A stretch of 64,000 bases of DNA from Pseudovirgaria hyperparasitica (lineage: Eukaryota; Ascomycota; Dothideomycetes; Acrospermales; Acrospermaceae): NCBI RefSeq assembly GCF_010093815.1, contig NW_022985560.1, forward strand, positions 1,175,501 to 1,239,500. Reading direction: 5' to 3'. The translations under genes and the position numbers were made by a program. Under the pieces are notes generated by a model, which was given only the letters and a program-made list of their open reading frames with translations, did no database searches and had not been told where the DNA came from. This document shows positions 46,375 to 56,967 of the stretch, one piece after another (within the stretch, counting starts at the first letter, position 1; each line of letters begins with the position of its first letter).

Positions 46375-46413
46375 TCATTGTTATTGTTGTTGTTGTTGCT
46401 GTTGTTGCTGCTG
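46375..46413. repeat. (TTG)n imperfect repeat
   Basis: TTG/CTG units in the gene-poor gap. Confidence 0.75.
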
Positions 46414-48683
46414 CATGATCATGACTAGACGTTTGACAACTGACATCCGTCTTTCCCACCCATAGATGCCTTGTCATGAATCTGCCGTCTCGTTGCGATC
46501 ATCGAATCCTAGTCTAGACTCGTCCTGGAAGACCGTAATTAACGTGTCTTTTCCTGAGACGAATGCCCAACCTCCAATAATAACAAACCATTCATTTCAT
46601 CCATGCGAACCGCGTGCATCTGCATCTACAAACCTAGCAACTAATAGCGTAGTCGCTCCTAGCCTAGCACTGCTGCTGCCGTGGCCGCTCTACATAATCT
46701 CTGTCAGCTGCAGCGCCTCACAGGTGTGTGTACAGTATTGTCTGTCGCGAGTAGATTTCGATGTGACCTCTCGGAGGCCGTGCAGTGATTGGTGCGCGGG
46801 ACGGCCCTCGACAAAAAAGCCACGCTGCTTGCTGCCCAACCTGTTTGACTTCCTTTGTCAGGGAGCAACAGTTATTGGTTTTTTTTTTCTTCTTGTTTTT
46901 GGGTAATGGGCTGCTTCCTTGTCCAATTTCTTCTCATTACCATTTCTCAATCGCTGCGGTACGATTAAAGTGTAATACCTGATTTGTTACCCCGATAACC
47001 GCTATCATACTACCTCGTCCTGCTCTCGACATCCTGGTCAATACCTGCGCTCGCTCTCTTCGTCGGGCGAGCGTGATGATCCACTTGCTCTATTGCTTCA
47101 TAGCATCATACACCACGCCATGCGCGTCCTAGCAAGGATCCTACGCCAGTCACCAGCGCACCCCTTCGTTTTGAGCTTCCACTTGCAGTATCGCGTAGAA
47201 TGCATGCTATGAACAGCTGGTTGCGTGGTGGGACATGTCTGCACTGCTCAGCAATATAACAATATTGACACACTGGCCTCGGCGACGTTCGAGGGAAGCC
47301 TTCTAGACCGTTTACCCTTGTCGATCCTTTTCCCACGAGGTGCAAAGGGGGAGGGGGGCAAGACTCAGGGGAGCCGGTACGTACGCGGGCCGCAAAGCTA
47401 CGATCGTAGCGCATTCGTGGCTTCGTCTTGTCTGTTCCTCTCACCTCAGTCCTATGGGGGGGTGAAGTATCACATATCTTATAGAGGCTCCTTGTTATTG
47501 CTCCTTGGGGATTTGGATGCAGTCATCGGCCATTGTGTGACGGTCCGATTTGGCATGCTGGCTGCAGACGCTGCAGAGGTACAAGAGCAAGCCATCTCAT
47601 GTGTCTTGCTCCAGGAAAGCAGTAGATCGCAGCGGAGCCAAGCGCGATGCAACACATTCTAACCGCTCAGCGCGCGCCCATGTCAGGATCCAAAGCTGGT
47701 CCTGTGGTGTATGCACGCAGCAACAGCTCTGTCATCCATTGGAATTCATCTATACGTCCCCGTAGCCTTTTATTCCTTCACCCGTAATACCGTCATGCAA
47801 CACACCCCGAAGCGGGGCTGCCAGCATCCGTCTTCGTGCTCGATCGACCGCAAAACCATCCGCTGCCATGTCCTTTGACACGAGCGAATCGCTCATGTCA
47901 CACAACATCCTCGCCAGCAGCATGTATATCGACTGAAGGGAGCTGTTGTGTTGCCAGTGACAAATGTGCATCTGATGTTGGTCATAAAAACAATTGTATG
48001 CATTCATGGATTCCTTCTTGCTTCCACTGTACTATATGCAATGTGACCCCACTTCTGAGTAAGACGGGCCCCGACTTGCTGGTACCCCGTACCCAGGATC
48101 ACCGTCACCGCATCGATCGATGATCATGTGATGTATGGTGGGGTGAGCATCATTGTAGGACCGGGCAGTGAGCATATTAAGCGTTGTGAAACGACTGCAG
48201 CTTGTTGCATCATTTGCTTTTCGCAGTCTACTCCTCTGACATGGGACGTAGACACAGACGGGCTACTTTATCGCACCTTATCTCTACGAACCTACCCCGG
48301 CATACACGTTGCATGATACGAAACTAGCAGCTGTGTCCGTCGAACGATGACTGACATTATCTGTTCCGATGCATGACTCGGTCTGCGTTTTGACTTTTGA
48401 GGACTTCAACCCGCGAGAGATAATTAGTTGTGACCGAGTGATTCGGTAGTGTGTAGACAGGGTATCCTACAGAGCATCAAAGTCGAGTCGCCATCACATT
48501 CCCTTCTGCTTCCTACCGTGCTCGGTCGGGAGTCCGGTGTATTCTTGGCGTCGTACGAGCGACGTTGAGTAGGTCCGATTCCTATTTAAATTCAATAGAA
48601 GCAACATGGCTGCTGGCCTGACCCTCAAAGGTTTTGGTGCTGGTGTGCCTTTCGTATTACCTGTTTGGGTAGAACATCGTTCT

Positions 48684-50000
48684 TCAAATCGTTGTCGTCC
48701 ACTCGGTGGCTCCGACGCGTTTAAATTCAACTGTGGCAGCGAATTGCCCACTTGCTATCCATTGTTCAAGTGTCTCCTTCGTATAAGGGCCATTAGGCGT
48801 CAAGTTTGGATCTTGTGCATACCGAAACTCGAATTGTTGCGCATTTTCCGGTCCTACGTCGTCCGCAGCCTGGGATGGTGGATCGACCCAGGCGTCTCCA
48901 GTCTCGCGTTGATACCATCGAGTCAATAGCTCGCGTTCTTGCTCGTATATATCATCTGTTCCCCGGTTCATCAGTTTCGTGGTGCTGTCGGTTATAGCAT
49001 CGATGGCCTCTTTCTTCTTTTGTTCTGCCGCAGCTGTTACGGGATCGACATCCATCGAAGTGCCATTCCTCAGCATCTTTTTCTGCTTCCACGCAGGAAT
49101 AGGCTGTTTTCGACCCTTGTTCAGCCGTTGCAGTGCTTCGAGTGATGTTTCACCTAGTTCTAGATGAGGTATGAGTGCCTTGAGAAGATCACTGGTTAGC
49201 AGCTCGTCATCGTCTAGCCGTCGTTGGCGCTCTTCTTGCTCGCGTTTTGCCCTGGCGTCCTTGGCCTTCTTTATGTCCTTCTTGGATATCCCTTCAAGCC
49301 ATGTATCGTGTACTGCGTCCGGGTCGCCAGCTTTGCGGACAAAATTGCCATTCTCATCGAAGCGTCCCTCCTCCCCTTCTGATTTCATATTAAAAGCGTC
49401 CAGTTTTGGCGCATGTTTCGTCTTATGACCGGCTCCCAATTCTTTGTCGATGCCCCTAGGGACTCTGTCTCGCTCCTCATCGCCTCCGCTGTCGCTGCTG
49501 CTTTCCGCTTCATGGTCAATGTCGTCGGCATCTAGACGAAAGTTGGCAGACACGTGTCCACCGGCTTTGCTGTCCGCAACCGCGCCTTCGACATCCTGGT
49601 TCTCCATGAACTTGACACTCTTTTTCTTCTTGCCTTCTCGACTCAGTTCTTCCTCATCTCCATCAGCTTCCTCAAGATCTGCAAACATGTCTTGGTCTTC
49701 CTCTTCTTTGGACTTTCTTGCGTCTTGTGCTTTCGCATCTGCACGAGCATCAAAATTGTCGTTGGAGCTATCCGAGTCGTACCCGTCGATATTGACTGCG
49801 TTACGCTTGGTGGCAGCTCCTTTGCCAATAACGTCTGCCTCAAGGATCTCATCTTCCTCGTTCGCGTCAGGAGCTAGGTTTGATGGGTTTCGTGGATCAA
49901 AGCGGGGCTTCTTTGTGCTTGACCCTTCGCCGTCTTGGTGATGTGTACGGGCGTAATTCTCGCTGGCGCGCTTCGGTCTAGGCGCCAACCTGCCTGTCAT
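48684..50000 (-). CDS. LIN1: LIN1/CD2BP2-like U5 snRNP protein with GYF domain, 438 aa
   Basis: A single frame. The N-terminus has basic KRASENYARTHHQ and KKPRFDPRNPSNL, then a long acidic Ser/Asp/Glu region (NIDGYDSDSSNDNFDAR; EEEDQDMFADLEEADGDEEE). GRFDENGNFVRK and AVHDTWLEGI are typical of the CD2BP2/Lin1 family. The last ~54 residues form the GYF domain, FEFRYAQDPNLTPNGPYTKE then LEQWIASGQF. CD2BP2 is a component of the U5/tri-snRNP assembly pathway, where GYF binds proline-rich or Dib1-type partners. The family's GYF triad is relaxed here to a GPY-like form, as in other CD2BP2 proteins. It is divergent from UFD1 with a 380-base gap. Confidence 0.92.
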   Translation of the reverse strand: MTGRLAPRPKRASENYARTHHQDGEGSSTKKPRFDPRNPSNLAPDANEEDEILEADVIGKGAATKRNAVNIDGYDSDSSNDNFDARADAKAQDARKSKEEEDQDMFADLEEADGDEEELSREGKKKKSVKFMENQDVEGAVADSKAGGHVSANFRLDADDIDHEAESSSDSGGDEERDRVPRGIDKELGAGHKTKHAPKLDAFNMKSEGEEGRFDENGNFVRKAGDPDAVHDTWLEGISKKDIKKAKDARAKREQEERQRRLDDDELLTSDLLKALIPHLELGETSLEALQRLNKGRKQPIPAWKQKKMLRNGTSMDVDPVTAAAEQKKKEAIDAITDSTTKLMNRGTDDIYEQERELLTRWYQRETGDAWVDPPSQAADDVGPENAQQFEFRYAQDPNLTPNGPYTKETLEQWIASGQFAATVEFKRVGATEWTTTI

Positions 50001-50380
50001 TGTCCTAATAGTTTATCGTTAGAGATAAAGCAGTTCCTGCAGTGTAACAAATGTATTGCGACTGAGATTGTTGTGTGTTGGGTGCTGTAACAATGGAGAT
50101 GAGGCTCTGGTGTGCATCCGACGTTTGGAGCTTGGGCCTCTATACGGCCTCGGTGTCACCAAGTCCAGACTGTCCAGCGTCATCAGTGGGAGCCTTCACT
50201 ATGTCCGAACATCCCGCATCAACATCCACAAATATCGGTGTCACGCCTGCCTTCATCCTCGAACCTCCTACTGCTGCGCATCTTTCCTCGTGGCCACTGT
50301 AAGCAAGTATTTTTTCCAGCCCACCTAGATCTCCGATCTTCCAGGGTGCCTACCTACCAATTCGGCCCTCCTCTATAATC
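50001..50380. promoter_or_regulatory. Divergent promoter, LIN1 / UFD1
   Basis: A 380-base gap between head-to-head genes. Frames here (75-90 codons) overlap in three phases and are not supported. Confidence 0.45.
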
Positions 50381-51619
50381 ATGGCAAGTGCAACACCCCG
50401 CGAAGAAATGAAGTGAGGTCGCAATCAAGCATCTCTCTAACATTCACTTTCAGGATCCCAGATACTTCGACGAGGATGATCCGATGGCTCTATACCAGGC
50501 CGCTCTCTTGCGACGACAAGGAGGCGCCCCTCGGCGGTTCGACGAGTGGTTTCGATGCATGCCCGTTGCCATGTTGCCAGGCCCAGACCGACCTGAGGCG
50601 AATCATGGCGGCAAAGTCTTTCTACCTCCGAGTGCTCTGGACAAACTAACGAGGCTTCACATTACTTATCCTATGCTCTTCGAGCTCACAAACAACAAGG
50701 ACAACGCAAACAAGAAGACACATGCTGGTGTACTGGAATTCACAGCAGAAGAGGGGAAGATATACCTACCATACTGGGTACGCAGTTGAGACAGCTATTC
50801 ATAATAGCAACAGAATCAAGTGCTAATCATTCTGTATAGCTCATGGAGACCTTGAAGGTCGACGTCGGGGATATGCTCCAAGTCAAGTCCACAGACCTTC
50901 CTCTAGGCACTTTCATCAAGCTCCAACCTCAAGACTGTTCTTTTCTGGAGATCTCAGACCCGAAGGCAGTTCTTGAAAATGCGTTCCGAAACTTCTCTTG
51001 CCTGACAACCGGAGACATCTTCACATTCAGCTATAATGACACAGTGTACCACATTGCTGTCCTTGAGACCAGGCCGGATAACGCCACGAAAGCGATATGT
51101 ACACTTGAGACTGATTTATCCGTCGACTTCGCACCACCTATAGGCTATGAGGAACCCAAGCGCACATCAGGCACATCGACGCCTCGCAGCACGGCGAGCG
51201 GCGCAGGCGGCGTTCTGGCGGGCAAAGGTGGCATGCTCCATCCGCACGGTACTATGGCGCAGGCTATAAACTATGCCTCCATTGCCCCTGGATCCTCGAC
51301 CGCAGCCACAGGCGCTAGAGCAGTGTCGAGCCACTTCCTCTCGTCAGGGCACAAGCTGAGCAGCAAGAAAGGCAGCAAACCGGCGACCCCGAAGCCTTCC
51401 ACACCAGTTGTTGGCACATCGAACACCCTGCCCAACGCTCTTCCTCCTACCATAAGGAGAACTAATGGCCCGCAGCCCTTGCGTCTGCCCCCTGGAAAAC
51501 TATTTTTTGGGTACGAGATCAAACCTGCGAAGAAGGAGGGCGATCAGGAGAAACCACCGGAGGGTGTCCATTTCCAGGGACAGGGCAATACGCTGAGAAA
51601 AAAGAAGGGAGATAAGTAG
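50381..51619 (+). CDS. UFD1: Ubiquitin fusion degradation protein Ufd1
   Basis: The core RRFDEWFRCMPVAMLPGPDR, GGKVFLPPSALDKLTRLHI, LEFTAEEGKIYLPYW and VKSTDLPLGTFIKLQP identify the Ufd1 double-psi barrel. The C-terminal tail (LRLPPGKLFFGYEIKP) resembles the Cdc48/Npl4-binding region. Ufd1-Npl4 recruits ubiquitinated clients to Cdc48/p97. Exons 50454-50777 and 50840-51619 are firm. The first exon has two solutions. Model A: ATG 50381, then a GC-AG intron directly after the start codon (ATG/GCAAGT...TTCAG), giving MDPRYFDEDDPMAL, 368 aa. Model B: a GT-AG intron (50413-50461) with 11 codons in exon 1, giving MASATPREEMKYFDEDD. I favour A because its N-terminus looks more family-like and its acceptor comes first. 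Confidence 0.92.
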
Positions 51620-53661
51620 GCAATATGCTGAACTTCTCATGCATGTGATGCATACATGGCGTTGGGTGACAGCAATTATTGCTTAGGGAGCATTCGGTGT
51701 CCTTTTCAGTGACCATAGACTCTCAGATGCTTTCGGACGCGCAATTTATAGTCCAATGTATGGTACGTTCATCGTCCTAGGTGGACAGTGGAGGCTTGAG
51801 CATATACTCCAAGGCTATTTGTGAGCATACGCGTGTACATTACTGGTGATTGTTGCCTGGCCATCAAAGATGCTAAGCAGCAAGTAGATATACTTACAAA
51901 TAACATTTCATAATCTATGACGGTCTACCATTTCTATATTGCCCACCAAGTCACTAGGGCATTAGTTAGGGATCATCTTCATATTTGTCAACACCACCAT
52001 CGTTTCATCAAAAAGCACAAACATCTTCCTCCTTGGTCCAGCTGCAAGGCACTCTTCCCGGCTCCCGGACACATACAACTCCCCGGCCGATCTGAGAATG
52101 TTCATCTCGTCTAGCGTTGCCCGACCGACTGCTGTGCCCCATTGGATCAGTCTGCAGAAGTGGCGCTTGTTCCATGCTCGGACCGCGCATGCACGAGCGA
52201 TCACTTGACAAGCAACAGCTGCGTGTTGTCTGCGTTCCCAGTTGGATTGATTCTCCATCGAAATTGCTCATTCGTACTTGCCTCGTGTTGGAACTGTGCC
52301 CGGGGAGTCCAGACTGCCTGCCCCAAGACGACGCGACGCCGCTGGAGCCTCATGTCAAACACGAACGAATGATGCAGATCTGCAAGACCTGTCGGCGTGG
52401 TATAGAGCTGATGGTGATACGACGCGGAACGGCGCGAGCAGAACCCGGGTGTGACGACGGCGACGTACGTGGCTGTGGTGTATGGCGAGTGAGTGGGATG
52501 GGCAGATGCGGCGCCGGGGGGCACCATGGAGAGAGCGTGGGCCCATACAATACAAACTGTGGATGGTGCTGGTCGACTCCATGGACATGCATTGACAAGG
52601 TATGCTAGGGACGCAAGTGATGTGGTGCGTGAGAGTGCAAGTGTAGGTGTATCAGGCTGCAGATTGGCGCGCAAGTGTGACAGAGCTGGTGTAAGCGCCT
52701 CTGACGCCGCACGCGATACTCGAGAGGCGCATTTCGAGTTTTGATGGGGGGTGGAGACAGCTGAGTTGGTGAAGCGCAGCTATGTTTTCTCTTCTTCTTC
52801 TTCTCCAAATTGGACGAGATGTTTTGCTTCTTTGAGTGGTGGCGTCTGGCTATGGCATAGATGATCTTCGTTCGTTTTGGAATTGTATACCCACACTTTC
52901 TATTTTTTAAGACAGCGCTATAACAACATCTCTGCTGCTTTTTAGCGGAGTCTTAATACTTTCATAGTACTTACGTGGACACAAGATGTCAGATAAGCAA
53001 TCCATGTCATCGCACGGCCACATGCACGCGAACGCGACCAAGTGAGAAAGCGTTCGCGAGGCTTCTGTCAAGAGTTCGCATGCATCTGCCGCGATGCTAG
53101 GCAGCATTCGTGGAGACGTCAAGGTAGGAACCGGTAAGGCGAAGACAACGGCCTGCAGCTGTATGATGGAATTGATTGCAGCCTACCTACTCTTACTCGT
53201 TCACGATTACGCCTCTCTGTTGCATTTGCCTTGCTCAAGTCATGTGTCGGCCAAGGCCAAAAGCCCTGGAATCCAACTAAAGTATGTATAGCTACGGTGC
53301 AGAAATCGACGTTACTCTCGTGTCCAGAAGTCGGGTAGTCCTGTCGCTAGGTAAAGAAGAGGATTTTATGCTTGCTATTGGTGGTTCGCAACACCATTCA
53401 CCGCGAACCATCGACCCTAAGTATTGATCGAACGGTGACAGTCTTTCTGTTTGGGAACGATGTGAAACAAACTTCGGCCGACAGTCTCTGTGTCTCACTC
53501 ATATTGCTTCGTCATCTGCACGCAAGGACAGATGGCTGGTGAGATCAGCGATACAAGAAGAGGGTGGCACGCAGAGATTCCGTATTGGCTAATATTCAAA
53601 TCCCTTGCTTGATACCCTTGGAAGCTAGAACAGATGTCGACTAATTCAGAAGGCTTCCATC
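51620..53661. other. Accessory-looking intergenic DNA with unassigned exon-like frames
   Basis: No gene can be named. Two minus-strand frames look coding. At 51962-52258 (98 codons) there is VGRATLDEMNILRSAGELYV. At 52972-53122 the frame ends in a good donor (CCAC/GTAAGT) and contains CELLTEASRTLSHLVAFAC. The frames overlapping 52201-52674 stay open in several phases at once, so openness alone is weak evidence. These may be exons of a fast-evolving or decaying gene. Confidence 0.35.
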
Positions 53662-54174
53662 TTAGCAACAAAGGGTAATCAAGATTGGGGCTTGACTAAT
53701 TCGAGAATGACCAACCTTGTGAGTGTCCTTTGGGAAGAAACGCAAAATGACATGACTGCCGTCTCGGACACTGCACCCCACGCGCCAGACATCTTGCAGG
53801 AAGGCAAACTTCATTATATCCATAGAAGAACTACACCGACCTGGTCCATTCCATACGGGCGTGATCGGTTCATTATACGAGTCTCGAAGACGGTGTGGCA
53901 TTCTGAAGAAGCCAGACTAGGCCGAGAAAGATAGACGTCGGAGTGACTCGCCTACTACCCGTGCCACGCGAGGCCCTGGGCACTGACGACATCTCACCCA
54001 GGCCGAAGCGTCTGTTGCCGACTGAAGATCATCATTGGAGTTCTCATTGGGACGGTCATTAGATGCTAGATGCGGTGGGAGATGCCCGGGTGGTGGCTCG
54101 CTCCAGGCGCGCCAGACGCGATGCGTTGATATCTCTGTAGCGCAATACGAAGACGATATTCGACGCAGAGGCAT
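53662..54174 (-). CDS. Candidate two- or three-exon gene of unknown function
   Basis: Exon 1 runs from ATG 54174 to 53998 and ends SNDDLQSATDASAW before GTGAGA. Exon 2 begins at 53916 after GCCTAG and reads SGFFRMPHRLRDSYNEPITP, then MDIMKFAFLQDVWRVGC and VILRFFPKDTHK. The 81-nt intron keeps phase 0 and both frames look coding, which is better evidence than either alone. After AAG at 53716 the frame may either read on to a stop at 53662 or splice (GTTGGT) to a short exon beginning ATGACGAAGC near 53523. The total is about 140 residues. I recognise no domain. Upstream exons are possible because a GTAAGC donor follows ATGGACGGCGTG near 54340. Confidence 0.38.
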
Positions 54175-55488
54175 TCGGCATGGGGTCAGTCAAAAAGAGT
54201 TCGATGGGCCCACGAGACTGGTCGAAAACGTGGGGATGCGAAGTGAGATGCAACGGTTGAGTCGTGCGCGGTCGTGGTTCGTGGTGCATGCGATCATTGC
54301 GATGATTGTTCCGGGCGGTGTGGGCAGGCGGCCGCTTACCACGCCGTCCATCCCTCGGCAATTAGACGCGGACGAATCACAGAGCCGCAGTCGCTTCTGG
54401 TCTGTTGGTCAAGGGGCTAAGGGGTCAAGGGGAAGGGGTTGACAGGAGAGACAGAAAAGGTCAAAATGTAGGGCTGACTCGATGTCTGCATATCCTTGCG
54501 CTCCCCACGTCCACCTTTTCACTCATGATTCCATGGCACTGAGTCTGCTCTCACTTGGACAATGGCTTACCTTGGGTATTATTACTATACTCATGCTCTC
54601 TCGTCTGTGCAAGACTTACACTTGGACCCCCAACACTACTCAGCACGGGAAACATTGACGTCTATGCCAAAAAGCCAACGGATTCCGCCTCCCTGTCCGC
54701 ATTCATTCTACGCCCCATGGATCTCAAATGGCACTCGTCGTCGAATAGCACTGCCAGTATGCTAGCTGCTTCATCACCGCCAACACACTGCCATGCCATC
54801 CGAATCATTGGGAATGTCTTTCGTCCATAGTCCAAATAATCGCGTGGTTGGCGCGGATCCTGATGCCCATGTTGATATTCCCTTTGTTGCCGTACTCGCG
54901 CATTGCTCCACATGTGCCCATTACTACTGTGCCTCTAGACCAACTCCACTCCAGCTGCTGCCATAGCTCGGCCGCCTCGATGGTAATCATGCCATCCTTG
55001 ATCTGGCCTCCCCGTGCTGCTTGTCTGGTCCCTGACAATGTTGGCAGTCATAATGCTCAAGTAGATTTTCAGCCTGTCGTATCGGTCGTTCCGGCTTATC
55101 CCCACCTTGCGCTGCCCTATTGACTTAGGACCCAACATGCCCGCCGGTTCTTGGTCACAAGCCACCATACGATTCCTAGATATCAGACGAACCCTCCCTG
55201 TTTGTCCTTCTTTGGGTTCAGTCCTGGTCTCCACTCGAAGGCAGCGACAGATTATACTGGTCCTGACGCCGTTATCCGTCATTCTTCTCATACTGTGCCA
55301 TGTCTTACCTGCGTTCACTCTCTTCTAAGATCACTCGTTCTGTTTTGCTCAATCGTTCTGTGCCATTGCGCAGTAGGGTCTAAAGCACCCTATTGTCCTG
55401 GGACTTGTCAGTATATTTACTTGTTCCATTTGTCCCCGTCTTCATACTTCATTCGAACTTCACCACTATCCTCTCACATCTCATCAAC
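54175..55488. other. Intergenic DNA with weak coding traces
   Basis: No gene is called. A minus-strand frame at 54805-55038 (DGMITIEAAELWQQLEWSW, then NINMGIRIRANHAIIW) followed by another phase at 54662-54850 (MIRMAWQCVGGDEAASILAV) looks like a broken or spliced gene. Opposite-strand frames are equally open. It cannot be resolved without transcripts. Confidence 0.3.
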
Positions 55489-55644
55489 ATGTGTATGCAA
55501 ATCGTTGAGCAATATCCAGGCTGTGGCTGCATCTACTTCGTACATGGTTGGCAGGCGTGTCCTTCTCCGGGTTCATCTATCTGTAAATTGACAGTCAAAT
55601 ACGTCGCGTGTGGTCATACATGCTCCGCCCATCACCGAGGATGA
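55489..55644 (+). CDS. Small cysteine-rich protein, 51 aa
   Basis: ATG 55489, preceded by a favourable ATCAAC context, opens a 51-residue frame. It starts MCMQIVEQYPGCGCIYFVHG and continues QACPSPGSSICK with CGHTCSAHH near the end. There are eight cysteines and three histidines. From recall, many dothideomycete genomes carry unnamed small proteins with the same layout: MC at the start, CGC.Y..H, a later C, and a final G.TC..H. The Cys/His spacing would suit metal binding. No signal peptide is present, so it is probably intracellular, not a secreted effector. It is too short for most gene finders, and function is unknown. A downstream exon cannot be excluded. Confidence 0.55.
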   Translation: MCMQIVEQYPGCGCIYFVHGWQACPSPGSSICKLTVKYVACGHTCSAHHRG

Positions 55645-56967
55645 CCAGAACGCCAGCTGAGACGTACGAAACAATGCTGGCATTTGATTTCTCAGGCTAG
55701 GTGGAAATTGTCACGGACACGGAATTCAACATCTCATACATCTGCGGGTTGCGACGGCCCGCCGGTACGGGTCGATCAACTACATTCACTTCGCGCCAAA
55801 CGACATCACCAACCTCAGTACATCTCTTGACGAGATCAACACCTCTTCGATCAACGCTTTTCCATCGGACGGATATACGGAAGGGAGGAGAACACAAAGA
55901 ATTCTAAATATTGCTAGCGAAGGCGTCATGAGTCCGGCGCCGCCCACACCGTCCAGCTTGCACAACTCTCAGCCCCAGCGATCCTTGGACAGCATGTTGC
56001 GGCAGCATTTTTGAGCACCATAATACCGCCGTTCGATGAACCATGAGCGAAATGTATAGAAATCATCTTCAGTGGTTCGGTGCAACGGTTGGGATCTTTT
56101 TTTAGAACGGCACCGGCGCAATGGTACGGTTTCTCGCTTAACCCAAGAATACTATTTCCTACTACGGCAACGAGGCGTTTTCTACATCCACTCATGCCCC
56201 TTTGCACTGTATGCCTTATTCGTGATATTTGGCATTGTAAATTGCTTATGCGCTGTAATTATTATGTGTCGTCTCCTCTCCTGCTGAATGCCTTGTAATG
56301 CTAATAAAGCACATCATGTATGTAATTTGCCAACCATGAGAAGTATCATGCCCCAGCGCGGATCGTCAAGCCCCATTTGACAAACATCTCCAACAATATA
56401 AGAACCCTACGTCCAATGACGAGATTTCCTTTTCCCTACCTTGCTGCCAAATTGTAGACTGAGAATATATGTACACGTGTCAGTGTCAATGTCGGTTCCT
56501 GGCCTTCTGTTGCGAATGAGAGGAATATCTTAACTATTCATATTGAATGATCGAATAGATTTCTATGTAATGGTAGAATAGAGATCGCGATGCTTGTTTA
56601 TTGTTCATATGTATCTTTAGGTTATTCGTATTTCGGCAACCTGTACAGGATGTACCAAGATACGACCATTGACAAGTCAGGCCGTTGACTGATTACAGTT
56701 CAGAGACACGGCATAGCAACATAACAAATTTGGCAAGCCATTGAAATTCTATACAAAGTACCAAGTCGAAATTTTTCAGTCTCGCCCACCAAATGAAGAT
56801 ATCTTGGAAACATGGACCATGGTTCGCCAGGCTTGGTTGCTGGATGAACATCCTCGCACTTCCGGGCTCCCCTATAAAGAAGCAAAATTTTCCCTTTCTC
56901 AACGATCATCTTTACATCTCACAAATCTCTCCTTGCACAGCTTTGATCAGCTTCAATACACTCACAA
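55645..56967. other. Intergenic region upstream of the kinase
   Basis: AT-leaning DNA with short, unsupported frames in all phases. The final ~250 bases have a CA-rich leader before the kinase ATG. Confidence 0.5.

Larger units (their letters stand above)
44181..48683. other. 4.5-kb gene-poor, repeat-rich gap
   Basis: No gene is supported between PIN4-like and LIN1. The first ~1.4 kb probably holds the PIN4-like promoter and leader and is full of simple repeats. Frames of up to 186 codons there are low complexity. A minus-strand frame at 47750-48007 (85 codons, with DSLVSKDMAADGFAVDRARR) is the most coding-like in the gap but has no recognised relative. Other frames shift in character without pattern. 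Unannotated ncRNA cannot be excluded. Confidence 0.45.

Noticed and set aside
54555-55123. Plus-strand frames with a signal-peptide-like start
   Set aside because: The opposite strand is equally open over the same bases, and neither shows a family or splice support.
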